A stretch of DNA of 64,000 bases from Mytilus galloprovincialis. Taxonomy: Eukaryota; Mollusca; Bivalvia; Mytilida; Mytilidae. The notes beneath the pieces are model-generated. The model searched no databases, was not told where the DNA came from, and worked only from the letters and a program-made list of their open reading frames with translations. Every line of letters begins with the position of its first letter. The first letter of the stretch is position 1. The DNA is taken from contig NC_134842.1 of NCBI RefSeq assembly GCF_965363235.1, positions 38,592,458-38,656,457 on the forward strand. Reading direction: 5' to 3'. Below, piece by piece: positions 1 through 12,200 of the stretch. A program made the translations under genes and the position numbers.

Positions 1-360
1 TGGAAAAAGGGAAACGGGGATGTGAAAAAAGGGGGGGGGGGTTAAATTTTTCTCATTTCAGATTTCATAAATAAAAAGAAAATTTCTTCAAACATTTTTT
101 TGAGAGGATTAATATTCAACAGCATAGTGAATTGCTCAAAGGCAAAAAAAAAACTTTTAAGTTCTAATGAACCACATTCATTCTGTGTCAGAAACCTATG
201 CTGTGTCAACTATTTAATTTTAGATTTAAATAAGAAGAAATCTTTAATTGATTTGTAAAATCTTGACATTTGTTTTGTGTAAAAAAACCCATGTAATGTC
301 AAAAATTTGATCACAATCCAAATTCAGAGCTGTATCACGCTTGAATGTTTTGTCCATACT
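1..360. other. No gene seen; AT-rich with a G run
   Basis: Only low-complexity AT-rich sequence and a G homopolymer near 31-41 are visible. I see no splice-bounded coding segment on either strand. Confidence 0.5.
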
Positions 361-430
361 TGCCCCAACTGTTCAGGGTTCGACCTCTGCGGTCGTATAA
401 AGCTGCGCCCTGCGGAGCACCTGGTTATAT
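361..430 (+). repeat. Short dispersed mollusc repeat
   Basis: A GC-richer block with a GGTTCGACC box-B-like core and two short hairpin-forming segments stands out from the AT-rich surroundings. I recognise this type of block as recurrent in mussel DNA. Whether it is a SINE tail or the end of a longer element cannot be decided here. Confidence 0.4.
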
Positions 431-2047
431 ATATGTATTGCAGTAGTCATATTACATATTGGGTACATAATTTTATAATTTTGACATTTGTTATGATTGT
501 TAATATCTATGACTTTGTTATTGTGTTATTTATTCCCTTTGTAGATGTTTTTTTTTTGGTAGATTTTAAATTATTAGACTTCAATATATTGTACAATTAA
601 ATTGATTAGGAATTATTTAGTTTTTTTTAGTTATACATCATCAAGTGACTTAAATATTATTGTCTCTGTGTGCAAAATGTTTTTCGTTTCATTACAGCTT
701 GTACTTTATATCTATTTCTTACCACTTTGTCTCATTATGAATATTTATATTTATTTTGTCAAAATTACCACAACAGATTATAACTATGTGTGTATCATTG
801 TATTGGAGGACGTGTTTGTCATCATTTCTTCCCTTATTGATGCTCTTATCAAATGACCACAATTATTGATGTTAGGTTTTAGTTTTACAGCAGTACATGA
901 GTGCAGCATATTTATCATTGTCGATTGGATACAATCTTGAATATAGATAAACCAAGATGTGGATATCCAAATCAATAAAACAGCAACCCAAGGTTGCAAA
1001 AGAACATCAAAGTTAACATACAATCTTCAACAACAGACATGCATTTTTAAAAAATTGCTAACTTAAATTGCTTACTAAAATTGCTCCAAAATTTAGAAAA
1101 GTTTGGAATATGTTTAGTAGGTACCATCAAAGATCTGCCATTATAACTAAATTGCACATTAATATTCATTTTTTTTCTCACTTTTTGGTGGAAGAAGACT
1201 TCAAGTCTTCTGAAGGCCAATGGTGCCGACTTTAAAATCATTGAATCTCCGTATGCCGCATTCGTTTCTGTGTATTACAATTTCATAACAACTTCCGATT
1301 CCTGACACTGATTTTTACACATGATTAAGCATCTGAATCATTTAATTTGTAAATTAGGATTGAAAAACAATCACTATCGTAAATATGTACTCTTTTATTT
1401 AAGTAAATTATCAGATTTCATCTCATCTACATGAGCGTCATTTGTTTACTTGTAAGCGGATGTTTTTACTGTAGATATTTGTAGTACGCATGAGTGAAAT
1501 TGGTATGGGGACAACTCGCCCTGTATACATGTTCGCCCTTGGTCTGTTTGTCCTGAGTTCTTTGCCTGTATAGTACAGTCGCCCTGTGTTTATTCTCTTT
1601 ACTCTTATCAAGGACGTTTTATAATACGTCCTTGCATTTATTAAAAAATATTAATATTAAGGGTATCGTTAAAAAAAAACTCTTAAACACGATTTAAAAT
1701 CATCTGTTCCTTGTAAGACAATTGTGTTCAGCTAATCAAATTCTGTGTTTCTCATGATCAATTAATAAGCCAATCAAAAACGTTTTCTCTGAAGATTATT
1801 CTGACATGCTAGATTTTGAACTTGTGTTGTTTGCTCTAGTTGTCAAATCGTGAAAATGGCATGTGAATTTTCATCTGCAAGCAGGTTCAAATCTTACACA
1901 GCTTAAAGATAAAAGCATGGCTGATTGACAAAATTCAATGATGCAGTACTACCATAAAAATAATGAATAGTATTTTTTTCACGATTTTTTTGACATAATA
2001 CTTGTTGCAATGCCAATGTACTATTCTTTTTTTTCATTAAGACCAAC
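431..2047. other. Non-coding stretch, one small hairpin
   Basis: No supported gene. A 9-bp perfect stem (CAAGGACGT / ACGTCCTTG) with an 8-base loop lies near 1611-1636. The short open frames here have no recognisable protein content. Confidence 0.45.
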
Positions 2048-2415
2048 AAACAGGTTGGGACAATTATGTGTGGTGTCCTTTAAATGAGGGACTGTCCCTA
2101 AAACAAGGGGTCATTTTACTGTTGAAAAAAAAGAAAGAATATTTTATTAAGATTTTTAACTCAAAAGTGGGAAAATTCATTATATTTGGAACAACTTTTC
2201 TAAATCAAATCATTTTAATAAAGAAGATATAAGTTTAGAAACATCACCAAATTATTTTGACATGTTTTGACTATTTAATACTTGATAGATGCATAGTTCT
2301 TGAGGAAAAGTTTCATCAAATAATATGAATATAAAGGTGCTCATTTTTTACAGTGGGTTGTAATGTACTTCCAATGAGGGTTACCCCTCATTTGGAGTGT
2401 TGTTCACAACCTGTT
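2048..2415. mobile_element. Possible short inverted-repeat element
   Basis: The left end AACAGGTTGGGACAA (about 2049-2063) is matched in inverted orientation by TTGTTCACAACCTGTT (2400-2415), and AAATGAGGG-type blocks lie inside both ends. The match is imperfect, so this may be an old MITE. No target duplication was established. Confidence 0.35.
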
Positions 2416-2669
2416 AAAGGTCCATCTTTGTGCATTATATAAATTCAAAATTGGAAATTTCAACAAGCGTCTAATATTCTTACACAAGAAAATAACCCCT
2501 GGTCTGCTTGCTACATGTTCATCTTTTCTACCGATGCAATAACTAGAATCATGAAAACAGACTTAGGAAAAAGAAAGGCATGTAAGTTCATCATACAGAT
2601 ATGACACTTTTTGTAGACAATCCAGATCGTTCAAAATACTTTGCGGGTATGTAACAAGTTTTACTATTT

Positions 2670-2965
2670 TTATGCCCCATTTATGGGCATTATGTTTTCT
2701 GGTCTGTCCGTCTGTCCTGCTTCAAGTTAAAGTTTATGGCCGAGGTAGTTTTGATGAAGTTGAAATCCGATCAGCTTGAAACTTAGTACACATGTGTTAC
2801 TTTTGATATGCTCTTTCTAATTTTTCTACCAAATTAAAGATTTTACCTAATTTTCAGTCCACTGAACATAGAAAATGATTGGACGGATGGGAAATCCATG
2901 TACTTGTTTGAAGAAAAAAATACATCATAACTATAATGGAACAAAGCAGACTTTGTTAGTGGGGC
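2670..2965 (+). repeat. Mollusc-wide dispersed repeat (GGGCATTATGTTTTCTGG type)
   Basis: It contains GGGCATTATG, TCTGGTCTGTCCGTC, AACTTAGTACACATGT and CACTGAACATAGAAAATGA in the order I know from a very common bivalve repeat. An inverted copy lies at 63770-64000, where the GTCC/GGAC microsatellite is expanded. Confidence 0.6.
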
Positions 2966-3119
2966 TGCTTTTATGGTAATTCAAGTTACCTTTTATTCAC
3001 CTTCTTCCACCTCAGAGCTATCAGCTCTTTGATTCTGTTTAGTAAATATAAAGTCAACACCCCCTGATTGAGTCATAACAATTTTTTTTAATTAGTTTGT
3101 GAAGTTATATCTTGAAAGA

Positions 3120-4585
3120 TGTAACAAGATTAAGTCAAGGATAACACCAAACACAGTATGATACAATATAAAATTGAGAAAGGAAATGGTGAATATGTCA
3201 AAGCGACAACCACCCGACCATAGAGCAAACAACAGCCGAAGGCAACCAATGGGTCTTCAATGTAGCGAGAATTCCCGCACCCGTAGGTGTCCTTCAGCTG
3301 GCCCCTAAAATATGCATAATAGTACAGTGATAATGGACGCCATACTAAACTCCGAATTATACACAAGAAACTAAAATTTAAAATCATACAAGACTTACAA
3401 AGGCCAGAGGCTCCTGACTTGGGACAGGCGCAAAATTGCGGCGGGGTTAAACATGTTTATGAGATCTCAACCCTCCCCCTATACCTCTAGCCAATGTAGA
3501 AAAGTAAAAGAATAACAATACGCACATTAAAATTCAGTTCAAGAGAAGTCCGAGTCCGATGTCAAAAGATGTAACAAAAGAAAATAAATAAAATGACAAT
3601 AATACATAAATAACAGCAGACTACTAGCAGTTAACTGACATGCCAGCTCCAGACCTCAATTAAACTGATTGAAAGATTATGTCTTCATCATATGAATATC
3701 AGGTACAATCCCTCCCGTTAGGGGTTTAGTATCATACTATCATAAAATATATGAGAAGAACATAACCCGTGTCATGCCAACAACTGTTTTTTTAGAAATA
3801 AATGTGTTTAGTTCCGATGCAAAGACCCTATCAGTGAATCAATGTTAAAGCCAAAATATGCAATCTTTAATGACCTGACAACAGTATCGTAACTATATCA
3901 CCTTTTAATAAGTCTATTTAAAGGTTTTGTTAGTTTCTGAGGAGAATACTGACATTTTTGTGCTTTATAAAGAATATTTCCATAAAATTTTGGATGTGAA
4001 ATACCTGAACGTATAAGATGTCTGCATGTTGAGTTATATTTACGAATTATTTCCTTATACCGGTGATAAAATTTAGTAAATGTTTTGACCAGTTTGTGAT
4101 ATCGAAAACCCTGGTGTAATAATTTTTCAGTAATACATAAATTTCTCTCGCTAAAATCTAATACATTGTTACATACACGAGCGAATCGTACAAGTTGAGA
4201 TATATAAACACCATAAGATGGTGACAAGGGAACGTCACCATCTAAAAATGGATAATTAACAATAGGAAACGAAAAATCATCTCTTTTATCATAAATTTTT
4301 GTATTAAGCTTCCCGTTTATGATATAGATATCAAGATCGAGGAAAGGGCAGTGGTCATTGTTATCATTAGCTTTATTTAAAGTAAGTTCTACAGGATAAA
4401 TTTCTTTAGTATACATACTGAAGTCGTCATTATTTAGAGCCAATATATCATCCAAATATCTAAAAGTATTGTTAAATTTTTGTATCAAATGTTGTTTTGA
4501 TGGGTCTTTGCTAATTTTAGTCATAAATTGTAACTCATAACAATACAAAAACAGGTCCGCAATAAGTGGTGCACAGTTAGTCTAT
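3120..4585 (-). mobile_element. Penelope-like RT fragment, 5'-truncated, with 3' tail
   Basis: Minus-strand frame 3898-4548 encodes the C-terminal reverse-transcriptase part: a TNCAPLIADLFLY block just upstream, the catalytic FRYLDDIL box, then [26 protein letters not shown] and YGVYISQLVRFARVC. It aligns block by block with the full-length copy at 10195-12033 but is clearly divergent and has a different C-terminal extension, so it belongs to another subfamily. About 780 bp of 3' non-coding tail follows (3120-3897). The copy is cut off at its 5' side within the GTNCAP motif. Confidence 0.75.
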
Positions 4586-4782
4586 GTGTTCATTAAATTT
4601 GGTACAGGATTAATATTGAAAAGCTGCAAAGTGTTTCATAGTTTTTAGAGGAAAAGAAACTAGATGGAGAAAGTAATACAAAAGTGATCTTAAAATGTAA
4701 AAAAAAAGAATCAAAACTACATTGTATTGTTTGTCATCTCCTTTGAAACTCAACAGCTCTTTATCTATTTAAAATTACATAG

Positions 4783-5187
4783 CTTGAAATCTATTTGAAA
4801 CCCACAGCTTTACATCTGTTTGAAACTTATCAGATTTGAATCTATTGGAAACCCTACAGCATTGAATTTATTTGAAACACCACAGTTTTGAATGCATTTG
4901 AAACCATACAACTTTGAATCTATTTGAAACACCACAGTTTCGAATGCATTTGACACCCTACAGCTTTGTATCTGTTTGACACTATAACTTTGCATCTTTT
5001 TTGAAACCACCACAGCTGTGAATGGATTGGAATCCGATAATTTGAATCTGTTTGAAACCCCACAACTTTGAATGTGTTTTAAACCCCACAATTTTGAATC
5101 TATTTGAAACACCACAGCTTTGAATCCATTTGAAACACCACAGCTTTGAATCCATTTGAAACCACACAGCTTTGAATCTATTTAAAA
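4783..5187. repeat. Minisatellite, about 16 units of 26 bp
   Basis: The unit is roughly CTTTGAATCTATTTGAAACC plus CCACAG, repeated about sixteen times with substitutions and small indels. Because 26 is not a multiple of three, the apparent minus-strand peptides (KLWGFKQIQSCGVSN style) only rotate through frames and are not evidence of a protein. Confidence 0.85.
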
Positions 5188-5519
5188 GAAACTAGGTCAA
5201 ATAAGATAACTTATCACACTATTTGCATGACAAGGAACCCTTGCAACAATCGTTGGTGGTCTAAAGCGCCTGTTACCTGGCAGAATTTCTGCATCTTTAA
5301 AACATGGCCTGCTTCAGTTGCAGACCCATGTCCAGTCCTTTATTAACCTGGTTAACACAGTTTGCAGAACTACTTAATTTTGTTCTAGTTCTGAATATTC
5401 GTAAAATAGTTGTCACCGAACGTTAACCAAACATCAAAATATATATTAATTATTTCAACTACATCACTGAATAAAAAGGAAAACAATACATTTAACCGAA
5501 TGTAACAACGCCATGTTAA

Positions 5520-5835
5520 GCAACCGCTGCGGCAAATAGATTTAAGAAGATGTGGTATGAGTGCCAATTATACAATTCTCAATCTAAGTCACACTTTAAA
5601 ATAAAGTAAACCGTTATAGGTCAAAGTGCGTCCTTCAACACGGAGTAATGGCTAACACCGAACACCAAGCTATAACGGGGCCCCAAACATGACTTGTGTA
5701 AAATCATTCAAACACGGAAACCAACAGGCTTATCTATATAAAACACGAAAAACACCTATGAACCACACCAGAAACGACAACCACTGAACTACAGGTTCCT
5801 GACTTAGACTAGGTGCAAACAAACACAGTTTTAAC
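5520..5835 (-). repeat. Dispersed retroposon-like repeat copy
   Basis: It begins with GATGTGGTATGAGTGCCAAT, the inverse of the CATTGGCACTCATACCACAT 3' end seen at 53385-53430. Similar ends occur at 21190-21227 and 60065-60100. Shared 3' ends with differing bodies suggest a SINE/LINE tail family. Confidence 0.5.
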
Positions 5836-6245
5836 GTTATAACTATGATGATAAATCTGTAGTTTTTGTATGCATTTGTTTAGTTATGAATCGCTTGATA
5901 TCCGTTTTCGGAAAAATTAATTGCAGTTCATAAAGGATATTGTTTGTTTCTAGATGGTCCACCATGTTACCATCGGTAGATTTTCAGTGGTGATACTTCC
6001 AGTGATGTTCTGAAATAATAACTTTGTGTTGTCTACCTTTAAGTGGACTCGTGATTAAAGTTAACCAAGACAACCCATTACTAGATTTATGAATATTGTT
6101 TTATTGGTATCAATATTGATGTTGTTATCAATAAATAATATCAATGTCATAAAATCTGTCGATATCTGTATTTTGGCATTGCACAAGCTGACGTCTTTAA
6201 ACTAAATCTCTTGGATGCTGGAAAGGTGCTTGTTTTTTTAGTCTT

Positions 6246-7200
6246 AAATAGTTATCAAAGGTACCAGGATTATAATTTAGTACGCCAGACGCGCGTTTCG
6301 TCTACATAAGACTCATCAGTGACGCTCATATCAAAATATTTATAAAGCCAAACAATTACAAAGTTGAAGAACATTGAGGATCCAAAATTCCAAAAAGTTG
6401 TGCCAAATACGGCTAAGGAAATCTTTGCCTGGAATAAGAAAATCCTTAGTTTTTCGAAAAATTTAAACTTTTGTTAACAGGAAATTTATAAAAAAAAAAT
6501 GACCACATTATTGATATTCATGTCAACACCGAAGTGTTGACTACTGGGCTGGTGATACCCTCGGGGACGAAACGTCCACCAGCAGTGACATCGACCCAGT
6601 GGTGTAAATAGTTATCAAAGGTACCAGGATTATAATTTAGTACGCCAGACGCGCGTTTCGTCTACATAAGACTCATCAGTGACGCTCATATCAAAATATT
6701 TATAAAGCCAAACAATTACAAAGTTGAAGAGCATTGAGGATCCAAAATTCCAAAAAGTTGTGCCAAATACGGCTAAGGAAATCTTTGCCTGGAATAAGAA
6801 AATCCTTAGTTTTTCGAAAAATTTAAACTTTTGTTAACAGGAAATTTATAAAAAAAAAAATGACCACATTATTGATATTCACCGAAGTGTTGACTACTGG
6901 GCTGGTGATACCCTCGGGGACGAAACGTCCACCAGCAGTGGCATCGACCCAGTGGTGTAAATAGTTATCAAAGGTACCAGGATTATAATTTAGTACACCA
7001 GACGCGCGTTTCGTCTACATAAGACTCATCAGTGACGCTCATATCAAAATATTTATAAAGCCAAACAATTACAAAGTTGAAGAGCATTGAGGATCCATAA
7101 TTCCAAAATGTTGTGCCAAATACGGCTAAGGAAATCTTTGCCTGGAATAAGAAAATCCTTAGTTTTTCGAAAAATTTAAACTTTTGTTAACAGGAAATTA
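6246..7200. repeat. Tandem array, 2.7 units of about 355 bp
   Basis: Units start at 6246, 6606 and 6959 (periods 360 and 353 bp), each opening with AAATAGTTATCAAAGGTACC and containing the GCGCGTTTCGTCTACATAAG block. The units are nearly identical. The third ends after TTTTGTTAACAGGAAAT, without the following A run. Dispersed single relatives, mostly in the opposite orientation, occur at about 8009-8150, 13880-14050, 15160-15350, 23735-23905 and 51885-52015. Confidence 0.9.
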
Positions 7201-8008
7201 AACACATAATTTACTGTTAGTTGTTGTTAGGTTTGAACTTACTTTGGTAACTGCAAGTACCCTCAGATTTCAGTCCTTTGTGTTTTTGCTAGATGTGTTA
7301 TGCCAGTTATCGTTCTGCTGAGTTATGCCTTTTTCAACTGGTTGTTAGAGTATGTTCTTGTGTTGTAATGTTACACTTCTGACTCACATTCAATTTGTGG
7401 CTGTCTAAAGACAGGAGCATAGATGCTGTTCAGTGTATGTCACGTGTTCATTTATTATGTGTATATGGTGTTTTTTCGGGACCTTTAATAGCTTTATATG
7501 CAGTTTGAGTTTTGTAAAATGTCGAAGGAATACGATAATCTATTGTGGCTTAAAGCTACGTTATTCAGTCCTTGATTGAAAGTTGTCTTGTTGGCAATAA
7601 CTCCTAACTGGTGGATCGAAATAACCCCTCCCCAAAAACACTTCCCGTGCCTTCAAAAGAGCAAAACAACAAAAAATAAAATAGCAGGTGGAATTACAAT
7701 AACGATACAAACCGACAAAACAGAAGTCCATAAAATTCACAAATGATACACTTTGCCTTATGGTGATATGTTTAACCATAATTTATATCAATTACATCAT
7801 TGTTTTATAAACAGAAAATCATATTTATAAGATATCATTCAATTAATACTATTGTTCACATATCTTAACAGTAGTTTACCTATGCTTGAAACACTTAAAA
7901 ATTCTTTTTGAAACCAAGATAAAACAGGTGTGAGGGAATACCATGATCTCAAAACGGGACGGAAAATGTGTCAAACAATCACGAAATGAAAACTACAGCA
8001 GCATCAAC

Positions 8009-8150
8009 ACTTTTTGGAACTTTTGATTCTCAGTGCTTTTCATCTTTGTACTTGTTTTGTCTTTCAAACTTTTTTCATCTCGGCGTCGCTGGTTAGTCTT
8101 GTGTGGACGTAGCGCGCGTCTGGCGTATTAAATTTTAACCAGGTATCTGT
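8009..8150 (+). repeat. Dispersed copy related to the 355-bp unit
   Basis: It carries TTTTTGGAACTTTTGATTCT, ...GGACGTAGCGCGCGTCTGGCG and AGGTATCTG, the reverse-complement consensus of the 6246-7200 array. It is single copy and diverged. Confidence 0.6.
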
Positions 8151-8164
8151 TGTTGGCTATTAAT

Positions 8165-8540
8165 CGTTTGTTTCTCTGTCCTATATTTTCTCCCATTTAT
8201 ATTTATTGTAGTCCTGTCATGTAATGTTGTCATTTTAATGTTATAATTAACATTGCCATTAAAGCGGGAGGTTTGGCATTCCACAAAACCAGGATCAACC
8301 CACCATTTTTATCTTAAAATGCCATTTATCAAGTCATGGAAATGGCAATTGTTATTTTATAGTTCGTTTCTGTGTGTGTTACATTTTAATGTTGTGTTTA
8401 TGTTGTGCCGTAGTTCTCTTATATTTGATGCATTTGCCTCAGTTTTAGTTAGTAACTCGGATTTGTTTTTTTCTCTATCGATTTATGAATTTCGAAGAAC
8501 GGTATACTACTGTTGCCTTTATTTACAGCAAAAATTAACC
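8165..8540 (+). repeat. Dispersed retroposon-like repeat (GCGGGAGGTTTGGC family)
   Basis: Blocks in order: TTGCCATTAAAGCGGGAGGT, AAACCAGGATCAACCCACCA, GTGTTACATTTTAATGTTGT, ATACTACTGTTGCCTTTATT. The same order appears inverted at 58875-59330, 20560-20850 and, partially, 16355-16600, and in partial form at 17040-17210, 13530-13610 and 60620-60740. The 107-residue frame inside it is repeat-derived. Confidence 0.65.
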
Positions 8541-8887
8541 CAAGAAGTTGTAAATTTTATATTTGATTGTAATTAATTTAAAACACATGCATTCGATCTG
8601 TACACAGACATGAGTATTTATAATAGCATTTCAAGAAATAAAAAATGGGAAAAAATGTACTACGAAACATGAATAGAAACAAAATAAAATAGTTATGCAG
8701 ACATTTCTAAAGTCATGTTTAGAAATGATAAGACCTCGTTATAACATAATATAATATAACTTCTTATGGGTGTATATGAGTAAATGTTTTGGATTTGCCT
8801 TTATCAAAAGGAACTCTCAAATCCTTAAAAAAATGGAAAGCCAGGGATGAATCAAAATCTATAAACATATTTTTGTGAAGATGGAAC

Positions 8888-9228
8888 TTAGCTATATTTA
8901 GGATCAGTACATTTACAAGAAGGAAAATTACAACAAGGTTGTAATAAAGGATTCCATAGAAGTTTACTTATTGTTAACTGAGAGTTTATAGTACCAACAG
9001 ATTTCACATGATCATCTAATTCTTTCATCAGAATATCTCTAAGATTTCTATATTTTTCACTAGAATCAGATGGTATAGGTTTTTGTTCCCCTAGATCTGA
9101 AGTCATTTCATAAAACACAGGCGGATCAAGAACTATAGCATTTTTACAAGCACACACTAAGCCAGCACATTTCGTTTCACCTGGCATGTAGTTTGGTTCT
9201 TTAAATACCAGCTTCCATATCTGATTAC
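8888..9228 (-). CDS. Sulfatase A exon 5 (last)
   Basis: 341 nt, acceptor CTTAAG|GTAATC, stop TAA at 8890-8888. It encodes [33 protein letters not shown] and the cysteine-rich end [25 protein letters not shown] near 8518 (AATAAA on the minus strand) is a weak polyadenylation candidate. Confidence 0.92.
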
Positions 9229-12200
9229 CTTAAGAGAAAGAGAAAATAAATACATTTAACTATATAAAAAAGTAAGTACGATAATTGAGCCGAATATCAA
9301 TTCCTTTACTTCAAGATAAAAAGTGTTTCAAGTTGGTAAATAGACATGTCAGAGAGTGCAAAATAATTTATTTTCGTTGAGTTGTTCGTTTAAAATGTTT
9401 CATTTAAGGATGTACTTAGGTGAGGTTAGGTGAAAATTAATAAATTAAGAAGTTAAAATTGATACTATTAGCTGGTAGAGCATCAATTAAGGATAAAAAT
9501 AAGCTAAAAATATTGATAGGTCATGGACCTCCTTTTCGAAATATTTGAGATTTAAAATATGGCGGGAAAAGGCTGACTCGGACTTTTACCTTATATTTGC
9601 CTTGGTATTATTAGGTCTCAAAACAAAAGAAAGAAAATTAAGAATCTTCTAAAATTTTGGTAAATGACCTTTCATGAGCTATTAAGACTTATATGAAAAA
9701 ATAAATGGGTGTTATGGGGCAAAATATTTTACATTGTATTGTATGGAAAAACACCAAGGAGTCCGAACATTTGACACAAATTCCGAAACCTCACCTAAGT
9801 ACATCCTTAAACCGAAAATAGACCAACATAGATTTTTTGGTAGAAGTTGACAAAGTAGTCTGGATTTCAGGCACGTCTACGTGTAGAAAACATAGAGCGC
9901 ACGTCTACGTGTAGAAAACATAGAGCACACGTCTACGTGTAGAAAACATAGAGCACACGTCTACGTGTAGAAAACATAGAGCGCACGTCTACGTGTAGAA
10001 AACATAGAGCACACGTTTCGATAAGCTAAATGTTCAAGTCAGATAATATGTTATTTTATACAGCAAACGTAATGTCAAATTATCTTTTTTGTCGACACAT
10101 ATATAATGTCTATGTTTCGGTCCAAAAAAAAACAAAAGAAATTGGTCTGTTTTTTAAATCCCGTAAAACCGGAGTCGAAGTATGGTGATTCGAAATGACA
10201 AACAGTTGTGTACCAATCATTTCTTATACCTATATCAAACCTATTGCAACTAAAATTTTCAATTACAAACACGTTTTGCAGGACCTCGATATTGACGACT
10301 TCAAGTCTAAACCTCCTGATTGCACTTGTGCTAGTTCCCTATTCACATATAATCCTGCTGGCCACGTTATTACCGGTGACCTCAACATTGTTAATAACAC
10401 TTCTCTACGATATGTGTTATCGAAAGGTCCGAAATATCGAGAGCCTAAATCCATCAATTGGAAATACAACTTTAAAATTTTGATGGATTCAGTTGAGGAT
10501 TATGCCAGGCAATGGGCTAAGCGCGAGAAGGAAGACGTAGACACTCTTTCCGAATGGATTAAGGCAGTGAGGTCGTTGATACAAATCAGAATTAAGAAAC
10601 TGAATGGGTCTATCAATGCCAATGCTACGTCAATCTTTAAAGACCCAAATGTTGCAAAACACCTATCCTACCTCCATGACAAATATGTTGTTGTCCCCGC
10701 AGATAAAGCCCCAAACAACATCGTTTTTGTATGTAAAACTCATTACATTAACTGCTTGATAAACGAATTAGGTATTGACAATTCACTTGGAAACTCAACA
10801 TATACCCTCACGACACTTACCAAAGAGGAAATCCTGAATAATCATAGGTCTGTTCTGTGTTCCTTTGGAATTTCAACCAAAGATGAAGAACTGGATCTGC
10901 CATCACTGTATTGGATACCTAAACTACATAAGTGTCCTTACAAGCAACGGTATATTGCTGGGTCTTCCAAGTGCTCCACGAAACCTCTTTCTAAATTATT
11001 AACATCTATTTTATCAGCAATCAAAGACGGGCTTCAAAGTTATTGTGAAACTGCCTATTCTAGAGGGGGCGTGAATCAGATGTGGATACTTAAAAATTCC
11101 AAAGATCTTTTAGAGTACATACAATCTAACTCTCTTTCATCTTGTAACAGTATTAAAACATTTGACTTTTCTACTCTGTACACTAGTATTCCACATTCCA
11201 AACTAAAAGACAAATTGAAAGAGTTGGTATTGCTTTGCTTCGTAAAAAAGAATGGCCAACGTAGATACAAGTATCTTGTCTTAGGGAGGGATAAATCCTA
11301 CTTTGTAAAGGATCACTCTGATTCGAACAAAAAATTCTCTGAAACTGATATTATCAAGATGCTTGATTTCTTGATTGACAACATATTTGTTACGTTTGGA
11401 GGACGTGTTTTTCAACAGACTGTCGGCATTCCAATGGGAACAAACTGTGCCCCTCTACTTGCCGACTTGTTTCTTTATTATTATGAGGCTGACTTCATGC
11501 AGGAACTTCTTAGGAAGAAAGATAAGAAGTTAGCAATATCCTTTAACTCTACTTTTCGCTATATAGATGATGTTCTTTCACTAAATAATTCAAAACTTGG
11601 TGACTATGTGGAACGCATCTATCCAATCGAGCTAGAGATAAAGGAAACTACAGATACAGTTAAGTCGGCCTCATATCTTGACTTACATCTAGAAATTGAC
11701 AATGAGGGTCGGTTAAAAACAAAACTTTACGACAAAAGAGATGATTTCAGCTTTCCAATTGTGAACTTTCCATTTCTAAGTAGCAACATTCCAGCAGCAC
11801 CTGCATACGGGGCATATATCTCCCAATTGATACGATATTCTCGTGCTTGCATTTCCTATCATGATTTTCTTGATAGAGGGTTGCTGCTCACAAGGAAGCT
11901 ATTGAACCAAGAGTTCCAAATGGTGAACTTGAAATCATCCCTTCGTAAATTTTACGGATGCCATCACGAGTTGGTTGACCGTTATGGAATAACCGTTTCA
12001 CAAATGATATCGGATATGTTCCTTACGTCGTAACTACAATCCACTTCCCTTTCATGAATGTGACCTACCGAATTAGACTATTTACCGGATTTGTTATCAC
12101 ATAAGCAACACGACGGGTGCCGCATGTGGAGCAGGATCTGCTTACCCTTCCGGAGCACCTGAGATCACCCCTAGTTTTTTGGTGGGGTTCGTGTTGTTTA

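Noticed and set aside
1611-1636. Terminator-like hairpin
   Set aside because: A bacterial-type terminator has no meaning in this eukaryotic context; kept only as a palindrome.
4810-5167. Minus-strand frames with KLWGFKQIQSCGVSN repeats
   Set aside because: Product of the 26-bp minisatellite rotating through all frames.
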